This document shows, one piece after another, positions 26,001 to 37,600 of a stretch of DNA of 64,000 nt. Under the pieces are notes generated by a model that worked only from the letters and a program-made list of their open reading frames with translations, was not told where the DNA came from and ran no database searches. The DNA comes from Luscinia megarhynchos (Eukaryota; Chordata; Aves; Passeriformes; Turdidae). Position 1 is the first letter of the stretch; the number at the start of each line of letters is the position of its first letter. The stretch is taken from the NCBI GenBank assembly GCA_034336665.1, contig JAPFBE010000002.1, positions 76,387,405 through 76,451,404 on the forward strand, written 5' to 3'. Made by a program: the position numbers and the translations under genes.

Positions 26001-29000
26001 TGTAATGTTAGAAACACCCACCTCTCTGCCAAATCCATTGGCTGGCTAGGTTACTGTGCAACCTCTAGTCTGGGGGAAAAGAAAGCATGGTAACACAAAT
26101 CACTTGTGATTTAAATATTTACACCACTGCTTCACCCCTACTTCCATGCAAATGAAGCCAAATCACTTCCTCACTCTTCTCCCCCCTCCCTAAACTGAAG
26201 CTGCCGGAGCAAAGATGCAACAATCACAGCCCACTTCTGAGGGTCCATGGTTTGAGACGTGTCTCATGTCCCTTTTTGCTGTTTGTTGGGAGTCTGCCTA
26301 GCCAAATGTAACTTGAGATATGTTAGAGGATGCTGAAGTCTTAGAAACACGGGAGATCAGGTAAATAACAGTGTTGAGCAGACATCAATTTGTTTCAGAG
26401 ATAGAAACTCTGAAAATAAGCCTGGTTAAAGGAAATGATCAATCACAACTTGGCAGCTGAACCTGGACATTTTCTAAGCCAAAACTGTTTGAGGAACACA
26501 ACTTAATGAAATGGTTTTTGTTCTCTGGAGGCTCAAGTTTGAAGCCTAGTTGGTTTTTGTCAAGAAAATAAGACCATGATGTCTAGAAATAGTCCTGTGA
26601 CTTTAAAGATCACTTTTGCAAACACAGCACTGGCTTTCTATAAGCTGTTTAGCCCATATTTCTACTTGCAAGAGCCAGTTAGAATCTCAAGTCTATTTTT
26701 CCCTGTTAAAATGAATCTTTATTGATACAATCCCTATATTTCTAAATTTGTTGCTGAAACATGAAAGTATTTCTAATGAGATTTTAAATAACTGCCTCTC
26801 ACAACATAAACTTTAATGCATATATCAAATTGCCTAAGCATGAAAACAATGTGCTAAGCAAAACCAAGCAATTTCTTCCTCTTAGTTCCTGAAAGAAGAT
26901 TGTAATGCAGTGTTGCAATGTATTGCAGATGGCCAAAAGTACTTCCAAGACATTTACAGTAAGGTGCCTTTACTGCACACAAAGAAGTCAGCTCCTTTGC
27001 ACTTTAGATAAATTAAGGAATGTACACTTTTCTGAGTTAAATCTATCCCTGCCTTGGCAAGTACTTATAGGAAATTATTAATGCTGAAGTTTCAAGAGTA
27101 TTTGGGGATATACTTATTACTACAGGGATCTGAAATGAAGAAAATCCTAATAAATAAAATTAAGTATTTCAGGGACTATCACTGCAAACAACAAAGGTAC
27201 TGGCTTACTTAATGACAAGAGATAATCTAATTGCAAAATTGTACTGATCTGGGTAAATCCTGAATTTCCCACAGGAAACACTCTTCCATTAGCTATAAAA
27301 TCAGTTTACTACAGTAGAATACTGCTGTCTTTAAATTTATAAACTCCCATTTTCGTCAGAGTTTTCCAAACTCAGATTTTGTTATATAAAAATCATCTTT
27401 TTTTCAAATGTTTTTGCTCTTCTCTAATGTAATTTAGGATTTGATTTTCATCCTGAAGCTGCAGAACTTCAGTGGAAGAGTAATCAATTTTACCCTCTTA
27501 GAATGCGGCAGGATTGGGCAATTTCAAAGTGAATTGCTTTCACTAAGCTTTTAAACATTTTGCTTAGTAATTTCTCATCTTCATCAGACATTGAAGATTG
27601 AGTCACTGAAATTTTAATTACATTCTAGTAACTTGAATTTCTCCTCTGCTTTTCAGAAGAGGCAATTGCATTTACCCTCCCTTAAAATTTGTCTTTTGCT
27701 TTAGTAGTACCTATTATTCCTTTTAGTTCTGTTAGTTTATTAAAATAATTTAATTCATTTTTCACTTCAATTTTCCACTGCTGCATAATATTTGTTTACA
27801 AGGGATCCCTTTTTACTCTCTTAAAAATGGTACTGACCATGAGACCAATATCTTTCCCTGAAAAAGCCAAAAGCTTAGGTTTTGTTAGTGAATACCAGGC
27901 TTCATGGTTAAGAAAGACATGTTCATTAGTTTGAGATTTTTATTTTTCTTCTTGAATTCTCTGTAGACTTATTAAGCTGATTTTTTTAAAGTTAATCAAA
28001 GGAAAGGATCATTCTTTTACAAAAGTGAACATGTAACTTGAGTCTTGAGAGAAGTGGTAAGAAAAGATCTAATGGGATGTGCAGAAGTATGAGGAGGAGT
28101 ATAATGGTGAGGTTAAGAGCTAGGTAGCAGCCAGAGAATGTAAGGTACATCTTTGTCCTTCCAAATTTTTGCTAGATCATAACTGAAATCTGGAAATCAC
28201 CAGTGATGTGTAAACTAGTAAGGAAAGGAGAGTTGATGGGAGTGAACAAGCCTCTCCTTCTGTGTTGTCCTGTATGAGAAGTTCACCCCAGTCCAAAGAC
28301 CACAACATCACTTAAATCTGCATTTACTGATGTGATTGTCCCCAGACAAATTCCTAGGGCTACTGTGCTTGCAAAGCAGCTAATTCATTCTACCTGAGCA
28401 AGTGCCTACTCTCAGTGGAAGGGATGCTCTGTTTGAATGCAGGCATGTCAAAATAGCTCCCATTTTCTACATGGTAAGCTCTGTTACACACCTATCCTGC
28501 TGTTTCCAGATGTCTTTAGGGCATTTGAACTGTTTAGTGATTAAACAAATCTGGGCAGTTGGAGAATCACTCATGGGCAATTTCAGTGAAGATAATGAAT
28601 GTGTGGATGGATGCCTTTTCCTAACTGTACCAAAACATGCAAAGTATGACATTTTTCAGTGGACAATATTTCTGTACATTATTCATATGATGCAAACTCT
28701 TACTGTGTTGTGAAAACTTCACAAAAAAGCACTAATGCCTATCAGTGGCTTCCATTCCATAAATTTTTTTCTCTCAACTCCTCTATAAAGCAGTATTATG
28801 CTTTTCTCTATTCATCAATTGCAAATATTAGTATTTTTGTTATGAATTCCAATTGAAAACTAATCTAAGACTTATCTTACTGATGCATTTTATTGTGGTA
28901 GCCAAATAAGATCTCATATATTAATTCATTCCATAGAAAAAATCCCTACATTTTCCATGAAAACTAAACACACAGTTTTTAAGGGAAAAACTGTATCGTA

Positions 29001-29685
29001 CAACCAATTACACACAGAGAAACAGTTTTGATAGAAATTATTAATCAGTCCAATTTATCCATCACTTATGCATAATGTTAATTGGGTATATCTGGAAAAA
29101 ATACTGTCCCTGAATCTGGTGTCTTTACTAATAAGATTACGTAGCTCTAAACCTTAGTGATCTTAAATATTCAAGTCTCTGCTATTTTCCCCCTGGAAAT
29201 GAGTTTTGACCTCCAAGGATCAGTAGAGACTTTGAATGTTAGCAAATGACAAAGTACTCTTAATGTATATTCTACTGGATGTGTTGCCCAATCATTACAT
29301 TGAATTCAAATATTTGCTCATACTTGAAAGTAGTCAACAGCAGCAAAATAATTCTAAATATAATGCTAATATAAAACCATTCTGGAAAGAAACTTTCCTT
29401 TAACTCCAGGGAATGCAAAAAATCCTTACCTGAACTCAAGGTTAGCTAAGATTCAGATAAATTATATGTATATTTTGGGATTATTGGATTTCTGTAGGAA
29501 ACAATCAAGTTAGGACATGGTGGAACAAGATTTCTCATTCAAATTTTTTTTTTGTACAACCATCTTCTGTGTATGTATTGGAGTTCTTTATCACATAATC
29601 ACTTGGTAATCTTCCACAGGAGTTGTGCCTCATAGAATACAGAACAGAGACTGTGGTATGGAATGAATCATAGACTTATAATAAC

Positions 29686-29693
29686 TGACGTCA
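29686..29693. promoter_or_regulatory. Perfect cAMP response element motif TGACGTCA
   Basis: The palindrome TGACGTCA is the full CREB/ATF binding consensus and contains a CpG in CpG-poor DNA. No promoter or gene is recognisable beside it, so a role is speculative. Confidence 0.3.
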
Positions 29694-31792
29694 CTTGAGA
29701 GAGGAATATTGCTTTCTTTGTTAGAAATTTGGGATGATTAATTCACAAAGCAGGAAGTTTTGCTGTTATAGTAGTATTTTGGGATCTGGATGCAAACTTC
29801 AGCATTTTCTCAGGTACTCAATGGAGTTTCTTATTTTCTTGTAACTTAGCCTCTGAAATACATGAAATTCATTGTTAGGGTGTTATAAAAAATTAATTGA
29901 GTGTTTTTTGTGGAATATTCCTTTGAATTAATATATAATGGAGTTCCCTAGGTGTAAGTGAACAGTTTTGTATTTAGTGCAGAAGCTCAAAGGATAAGCT
30001 GTAAATAATACATGGAAATACATCTTCACTGAGGATAGAAATAATTTTAATGTTGCAATTGCTCATTCAGTGCCACTATTTACTGTGTGCCCTGAATGAA
30101 GCAGGAGTTCTGTGGAAAGAGCAATATGCAGGCAGAAACTTGAAATCTGTGTTAGTAAACACAGGGGGAATTAAAGTTGACCAGATCATCTGACTGAAGT
30201 TGACTCACATCCACCCACCATGCTTTACAGGGAAAGATAACATATGCTTCTTTGAACTTATGAATATATAAATATCTTTAGTGTTCTCTTACGTAATTGG
30301 TTCCACAATCTGCCAACGAGCATACTAAAATTCTTTACCCCTTTAGCCCATTTAATGAATGAAGCAACAAAGAGTCTTCATGGATGACCAAAGTTTACAT
30401 ACAGAATTCTTAATTATCACAGTGTCCTCTCAAATCTTCAATCTGTCTACCACAGAGTCACCTTACACATGAGTTTGATTAATTTCAGAATCACACTTAG
30501 TTTTGGGGGTTTTTAACAGACATATGATATTGACAAGTATGACAGGATTTCCTCTTGTGCCTCTTCCAACAGATGGATTCTGCTTTTAACAGAACATCTT
30601 AATTACTGAATGCATGTATTTGAAAATTTTGTTATATGGATTCTTTCCTTCTCCATTATTTTCTTGAAGAATTTTCTTTCTGCCTTCTATGACATCCTTA
30701 TTCTCTTCCATGTTATGTTATTCCTGTCATACTTCCTAATCCTTTGTGTACAGGTCACTCCTGAAAGACCAATAAGTAGGTTATTTCATATTAAGCAGTT
30801 TTAAAGAAAAGCCTCGTCTATATGAACCAGTATTTTCTAATATGGACCCATTCAAAGCACCTTAGTGAAATCCCAATTTATCATATTTATCCCAATTCCT
30901 GATCTAGATTTAAAAAATCCAATAATTTTGTAAAAAGAAATCCCAGAAAATTATTGAATGTCTTGCACTATCTATTTTCTGTAAATTCAGATTTTATCAT
31001 ATCCTTTAGCTGTCTAATACTGAAAAAAAACCCCAAGCAAACCACAATGAAACAGCACAAAACCCATAAAAATAACATTCTTACTATATTAAACCCACTA
31101 AGAATCCTATTTGAATCCTAATACAATTTATTTGACAGTTTTTCCTGCTACTTTAATGCAAGTATGTGCATGTGCCTTTAATGTGCTGGTATGTTCCAAG
31201 ACAGTCCCTTCTGTTTACATCTGATTCTCTTTCATAAAATTATAATCTATTCGTTGCCTATTTATATTGTATGCATTTCCTTGAAAGTAACCTTGACAAA
31301 AAGAAAACAGAAAAAAAAAAGACATGGTTCTGGTAAGTTCTATGTCTGGCTGCTTTGCTGACTCTGATGTTGGCTTGATTTCATCAAGTGGAATGTTTTG
31401 GTTGCAGTTGTCTAAGGGTCAATTTGCTGTAGGGCTGTCCTGTCCTTTTAGATGGCATTTAATTTTCAGTTGTATAAAAATGTTCTGCCTCTTACATGGT
31501 ATTCTCCAAATTACTTATGACATCCATCCTCAGTGTCTTTTATGGAATAGGAATGCCCGGCTCCCCTATGTCTTTATTTATTAGACTGTAAAATATATGC
31601 AGTGCATTCTATCCTCTATGTGTGTTTTGCATGTTTATAAATACAGATCAGTTCATTTCATATTTCTCTGCAAGTCAGAATTTAAATCATTCTGTCCTTT
31701 ATACTCTGATAAACAATTGCAGATGTAGTCAGGACCCATTTCCTCACCCTCTTTTCACTTAACAATGCATGGTACTTGCTTTCTTTTATTGT

Positions 31793-31866
31793 TTTATATA
31801 TTATATAAATTATTATTATATATTAAATTAGCATTATATATATATTACATATATATTTGTGATATA
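31793..31866. repeat. AT-rich low-complexity tract
   Basis: Runs of TATA, TTATTATTA and ATATATAT over about 70 bases, an imperfect AT microsatellite. Confidence 0.8.
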
Positions 31867-32319
31867 ATCATTACACCACCCTACCTCATTTAAACACTCT
31901 CTATTGTTTTCATATATCAGATGATAGCTGGAATGGCAATGCCTTACTGTACAAAATAATATATGGAAAGGCCCATGGGCTCACGATGCTGCAATATAAA
32001 AATATGTTTTTGCATACAAAATTCTGTAATGAGATTGTCACTTTCTTTTTTCTTTTTGTAACAAATCACTACTTAGAAGGTCAAATTTGTGTCTTTGTTG
32101 TCGTTTCCAGAAATGAAACTGTCCAGCCTTTCACCAGCTACTTTAAGGTAGCTGTATAAGTTATAAAATAATTTCCTGGAGAGGATTTATTTTCCTCTTT
32201 ATAGAAAAAAAAAAGGTAGAGAAGAATTCTCAATTATACATTTGAATATTTTACTCATTTACTTGGAGACAGCTAGAAATAATGCATTTTGTCTCTTTGT
32301 CCAGCCTTGAATCATATGG

Positions 32320-32335
32320 AACACCTGCAGGTGTT
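32320..32335. promoter_or_regulatory. 16-bp palindrome with two back-to-back E-boxes
   Basis: aACACCTGCAGGTGTt is a perfect palindrome made of CACCTG and CAGGTG side by side. CACCTG/CAGGTG is the E2-box bound by bHLH, Snail and ZEB family proteins. There is no adjacent gene, so any regulatory role is an inference. Confidence 0.35.
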
Positions 32336-33310
32336 TTGCAATGAAATACTAAATCAAGAGGTTAGTGTTGATTGTCTCTTTATTAATAATTAATTTTATA
32401 GTATTGGAAAAAAGCTGGATCACTCAGTATCTATTAAAGGTGCAAATTGCTGCAGTGGCTTAACATACTAGAAGCCTACAAAATTTTGTTGCCATTACTC
32501 TTCAAGAGCTTACTTGCAACAAAATAGATGTGAAGGATTCATATGTTCAGCATTTCCAGTGCAAAGTCCAGCAGTTTAGGATAGATTTTCCCAGCAGTGA
32601 GTTGAGCTAGACAGCTGGATACTGCTGTTGAAAACTCTGCTTACTTCATTCCTCAAGTATGCAGGCATGGGATCACATAGTGACAGATGGATGTCTGCAA
32701 TTGCATGCAGGTTCTGGACTTTTAGCTTAGCCATACCTAAAGTGATGGTACATTGATTTTGATATCTTTTACTGAGATTTAAGTAATTGTAAAAGGGGCT
32801 CAAGGGGGCTCACATTATTACCATAGTTGATCCGATGGACAATAATTTACTGAGCCACTACAGCTTGATTTGAGTAGGCATGAAAGCTCTGCTTCTCTAT
32901 CTGAAAACCAGAGACAATGTTCCCTCTCAGCTCTCATGAGGACACTGTGAGGACTGAAGTTTGTACACTGCTTCAAAATGTAAACTGCCACATAGAATGA
33001 ATCCAGCACTAAAAGGATGCCACTGTTTGGAAAAGATAAGTGAACGTGTTCGGTCTGCCAAAGAAAGCAAAGCAGTCATGCTCAACCTGAATATTTTCTC
33101 TCCAAGATGTGCAAGTGTGGTGTGGATCTCTAAATACTAGAAAGTTGACAGAAGGGTCAAATCTCTACAGTGTGAGAAAATAAACTAGATCCACATTACA
33201 GTAATGTCTTTTGTCTAAGTGTGTTTAATGCACTGGTGTGTGCACATGTACGCACTTGTATAAAATTTCTTATGAAATTTTTGTGAAAAATTATCTGACA
33301 GACAGTTTGA

Positions 33311-33346
33311 AATGGCTGTGGAAGTGAACTTAACTCCACAGCCATT
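33311..33346. repeat. Perfect 12-bp inverted repeat with 12-base loop
   Basis: aatggctgtgga (33311-33322) and tccacagccatt (33335-33346) are exact reverse complements separated by agtgaacttaac. It could form a hairpin. No terminator or RNA context is visible. Confidence 0.85.
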
Positions 33347-33511
33347 CTTTGAACAGCAAGATTTATTTGTCATTTATCAAAGTTTAATATATGCAGTCTG
33401 CCTCATGAAGAGCAATAGTGAGGAAAGGGGAGTGTGCAAAAAAGGGAAGAGTGAAGCAGACCACAGATTATGCTTCTGAAAAGTCCCAGCCTTACTCTGC
33501 TTGCTCTGTTT

Positions 33512-33550
33512 AAAAAAAAAAAAATAAAATAAAAAAAAAAAAAAAAAAAA
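33512..33550 (+). repeat. A-rich tract (An TAAAAT An)
   Basis: Runs of 13, 4 and 20 A separated by single T. It may be a retroposed poly(A) tail or plain slippage. I could not identify a retrocopied body upstream or a matching target duplication. Confidence 0.85.
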
Positions 33551-34429
33551 GATGATCAAAGGACTGAAAGCCCAACATCCTTTGAGAGTTGCCAGGCAAG
33601 TGCTCTGTGATGACTGGCTTTTGTGCAGCTCCAAGCAGCAGTCTGTTCTGTGCAGTATCTGGACTCTCATTATTGCTCATCTATCAAACCTGCTGCTGTG
33701 GAAAGTGCTGGGGTGAAGGTCAACTTGTAAAGTAGCAGCAGCAGAAGCAGACATGTGCTCTACTCTTTGGTGAGTTAGTTGTCAGTTCTTATTCTCTAAT
33801 GAAGTTAATCCCCCTCCTCCAGGACTAAATTGGTGATGAATGTTGTTCCCTTCCTTTGCACTCTGACCTGTCCACTTGAGGTGCTAAAGGTTGCTTTTTA
33901 TTCCCAATGAATCCAGAAACCTGGAAACCTGTGACTGAGGGATGATAAATGGATGTAATTTTTCCTTTTGGGAAATTCTGAAGAGTCAAGTTGCACACCA
34001 AATTTTTTTTTAAATTTAAGCAAAAAAAAACATCCAGTAAAGATTTATCTGGTAATTTTGGTAAACCATGACTGCACTGCTTGTCATATGGTGGCATTAA
34101 AATCAGACTGTCACATTACAGATAGAAAGAACTCAATATATCAACTAATCAACTCTCATGCCCAAGGCTGAAATATTTTCCACAGAGTTTATCCCACTAT
34201 TAGCTGATCAAAATGCTACTCTGTCCTGGTGGAAGACATCTAGGAGTAAATCTGCTGCAAGATAGTGAGTGTCCCTAAATTTTGTCATTAGAGCCCTATT
34301 CTTGCCCTCTCACTTCATAAAGGTCAATAAATACGTATTTGAAGTCTCCTGCAAATCCTTAGCCAAAGATTAAATGTCACCAGCAGTATTAGGGTCTTGA
34401 CTTTTCCATAATCATTCTTTATAGGTTTG

Positions 34430-34500
34430 GAGTTTTTTTCGTTTGGGTATGTTTTGGGTATTGGTATTGGATTTGTTTTGGTTTGGTTTGGTATTTTTTC
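34430..34500. repeat. G/T-rich low-complexity tract with (GGTTT)n core
   Basis: The plus strand here is almost only T and G, with ttttggtttggtttggta at its core. The minus strand is correspondingly C/A-rich. It is a degenerate microsatellite. Confidence 0.75.
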
Positions 34501-34618
34501 TTAATGTAAATAATTGAAGTTTAAATATCCACGGAAGATTCTTTTCAAAGTGATGTATATTGTAAGGCTGATAATTTCTTTCAAAGTTTTCATGTATTAT
34601 GGTTTGTGGGGAAAAAGC

Positions 34619-34644
34619 ATATTACCTATTGATATAGGTAATAT
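34619..34644. repeat. Perfect 11-bp inverted repeat with 4-base loop
   Basis: atattacctat and ataggtaatat are exact reverse complements separated by tgat, giving a tight AT-rich hairpin. Confidence 0.85.
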
Positions 34645-37600
34645 ATCTGAATATTCCTACCAAAAATATTTTAATCACTTTAAAACTAGAAAAATCCCTA
34701 AATTTCTGGAGAAGCTCAGAGCAAATTTGATTCTCAAATGCTGCCTTGGGACATTGCAAGTTGAGCTGAGTTCCCTGTTAGTATTATCTGCTGTAGTGAG
34801 TTTTTTTCTGCGTTTCTCAAATACTTTTTGCCTGAGTTTTTGTCACAGATGCAATGCTGATTCAGTGACACAAAATTACTTACCAACTTTATTTTGACAT
34901 TACTACACTGTACAAGACAATGTTATGCAAATAAAGGGTGTTACTTTATTAGTACTTGAATCCCTCATGGAGGCAGCATCCGGCCTGTTCCCTTTCTTTT
35001 AGCCTTTAATAATTTCAGGTTCTGAGCCTGATCTTAGTCTGACAGTGGGCACAGGTGCTATAATTGGAAATGGGAATCCCTGCTCTCTCAAGAATACTGT
35101 GCCAGGTCCCTGACACCACCACCTATCCCTGAAGCCACCTGTGTCAGTCTGGAACTAGGTGTGAGCTCAGACTCTACCACTGTTAGGGCTCAGAACTGGT
35201 GTTTGAGGTGAAATACCCAATTTTTTCTTTTAAAAAACCTTGTAAAAAAACCATATTCCTTCACACTACGTACTCTACAAAGTTATCCTGATGTCCTTAA
35301 GTCTGTCTGAAAAGATTTCTTGGAGTCTGGATAGATATTGTGAGCAAAAGTCCACAGACAAATTGCCCTGGAGAAGGTTGTTGCTAAGTGCTTTTGCTTA
35401 GGATATAGAAAATAAAGCATTAAGTCCCTTTGTTCCTCAGGCACAGATTAGAAACTAAAATTTCATGCATGCTATGAATATCAGCTCCTCTGAAATTGGC
35501 CATCTCTCCCAAAACTCTTGAAAGCCTGTTTTGTTCACATCAGGAACTGGACACAAATGACAGAACTCTGACATTTACTATAAGATGGAAACCTTGTTTT
35601 CCATCCAGCCGCACACTTCAGGGAAAAGAGAGACAGCAGGCATTCATCTTTATTTTTTGTATATAAATTGAGAATGAGATACATTAAAGAACTATTTTAC
35701 TAGATAGTTCTGTGGGCTTTGGAGTGGTCAAGAGATACAGTAAATGTTGTCTGGAACTGAGGTAATAAAATCACTTTACGATTTATTTTATATAAGCAAA
35801 AACTTCTGCTATCACAGCCAGCTCTTTCTGAGGAACTGAAGTATATAACACATTCTGGCAAATTCTTGAGATAGAATAAAGCAACCTGGCTCCTTCAGAT
35901 TCAATGGAGTTGGGTTGCTTTGTATCAAGTCAGCAGCTGTCACCTGTCCCTGTCTCAGTGGTTTAGTCTGGATATTTGGTGCATCACTAAATTGAGGTTT
36001 GGTGTGCTAGTACAGTTTGTCTTGTCAGCCAGGTTAGACTGAGCAAACAGTGTTAGAACTTCAGGGGACAACTCCACGGATTCCCCAGGGCAGCTGGAAA
36101 GTGGAGTCCTTCTACAGGTGAGCTTGGGTGTTCATGAAACAAAACCACAACACAAATTAATTCAGAACTATCTGATCTTTTCCTCATCCCACTGAAAGTA
36201 TTGGATGCTTTTTCTATTTCAATATTTTTTCCTGAAGATTCCTCCTGCTATAAGAGTAATGAGGAACCGTGGGTGTGGTATTTCAAAGTCTAGTACTATC
36301 CCTGTCTGTACATCACATTTATAGTTACTGCCAGACATCTGCCTCAGCAAATATCTCAAGGACTGATGGTTTAAAATTGCTTTTGCTGTTGTATAAGGTG
36401 TTTATTTAACTGAATAATTACAACTATTTTTATGAAGGCAGTCCAAGTGCAAAATGCCTCTATCTCTGCAAAAAACCAATTAATGAATACTAGAAATAAT
36501 TAGAAATATTTCACTCTAAATCAATAATTGACAGTTGGCATCATTTTTCTGACTGAGAGTTTTTCTGATCTTCCTTTGCATTTTCCTTTATAATAAAGTC
36601 ATGGTAGAAAGAATGTTAATTAAAGACCATAAATTATACTCTAGTGAGAGTGAAAAGTCTACTTAAATTCCTATAGTCCTAATTTTAGAGATATTGAATT
36701 AACCTGCATTGCTTCTAAGTATTAGCTTCCTTTTAAGGAAACTTTTCCTTGCATTTATTTATCTTCAGAAGAGTTTTAATTTCTTCAGGATTTTATGGGG
36801 AGATAGTGTGCCATTGAAGTGATTTGATAAAAGTTTAATAAAATATGAAAACAAAAATAACATTTTTTTTTCATTGAAAATAAAAACCCATGAAAGGTGA
36901 TGTGCTAATAGTCAAAGCTTAAAACATATAATAGGAGGCAGCTAAACTTCACCAGTTTACCATCTACATCTTGGGGTTTTTTGCTATATGAATCTCCCAT
37001 ATATCTACAAAAAATAAAGCTGCAGCTGGGAATGCAGTGAACTATCCTGCCAAGTAATTGCAATGCTACCATGGGTATGTGAAGCCTTGGGATTCTGATG
37101 GAAGTTGTTTCCTGATATCAGTTGCTTCACTTTTATTCTGAAGTTTGGTATGACAGTGTTAAAGGATTTAAAGAGGTATTTGTCACCATAAGCAACCCCT
37201 CGAAGTGCTAAAATATCAGGTGGCAGTCAAGCATTCTTACACATATGTTAATTTAAAAATATGTTATTTTGGTCTTCTCTAAAGGGTAGCTGCAGAAGAA
37301 AGGATGGCACAGCAAGTTTTGGAAAAAATATTATGCTAAATGATTTCCAGTGGCTAGACTTGTGAAACAGAGTGCAAGTGTGTCTGGTGCCTTAAACATC
37401 TGGGTGTTGAACCCTTATTTGGAGCCTCTGATCAGCAGCACATGCTTCATGCATATTCAGCAAGTTTTTCTGCCTTTAAAAGGGGAAGCAGTGGGAATAA
37501 AGTTTCAGGTCCTTAAGTGTTTCTTCCCTTTTTTGCTACGTGTCAAAAAGAGAATGGCCACAATAAATATACAATTATAATTTAGTGCTTTTGCAGTTAA

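Larger units (their letters stand above)
20016..33310. other. Long non-coding stretch, no gene seen
   Basis: AT-rich with only short frames (126 codons at most, on the minus strand at 22606-22986, without recognisable motifs). It holds a hairpin ctcaaagct/agctttgag (24728-24749), a perfect CRE (29686-29693), an AT-rich microsatellite-like tract (31793-31866) and a double E-box palindrome (32320-32335). A pyrimidine-rich segment at 20100-20400 looks like ancient repeat debris but was not identified. Confidence 0.5.
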
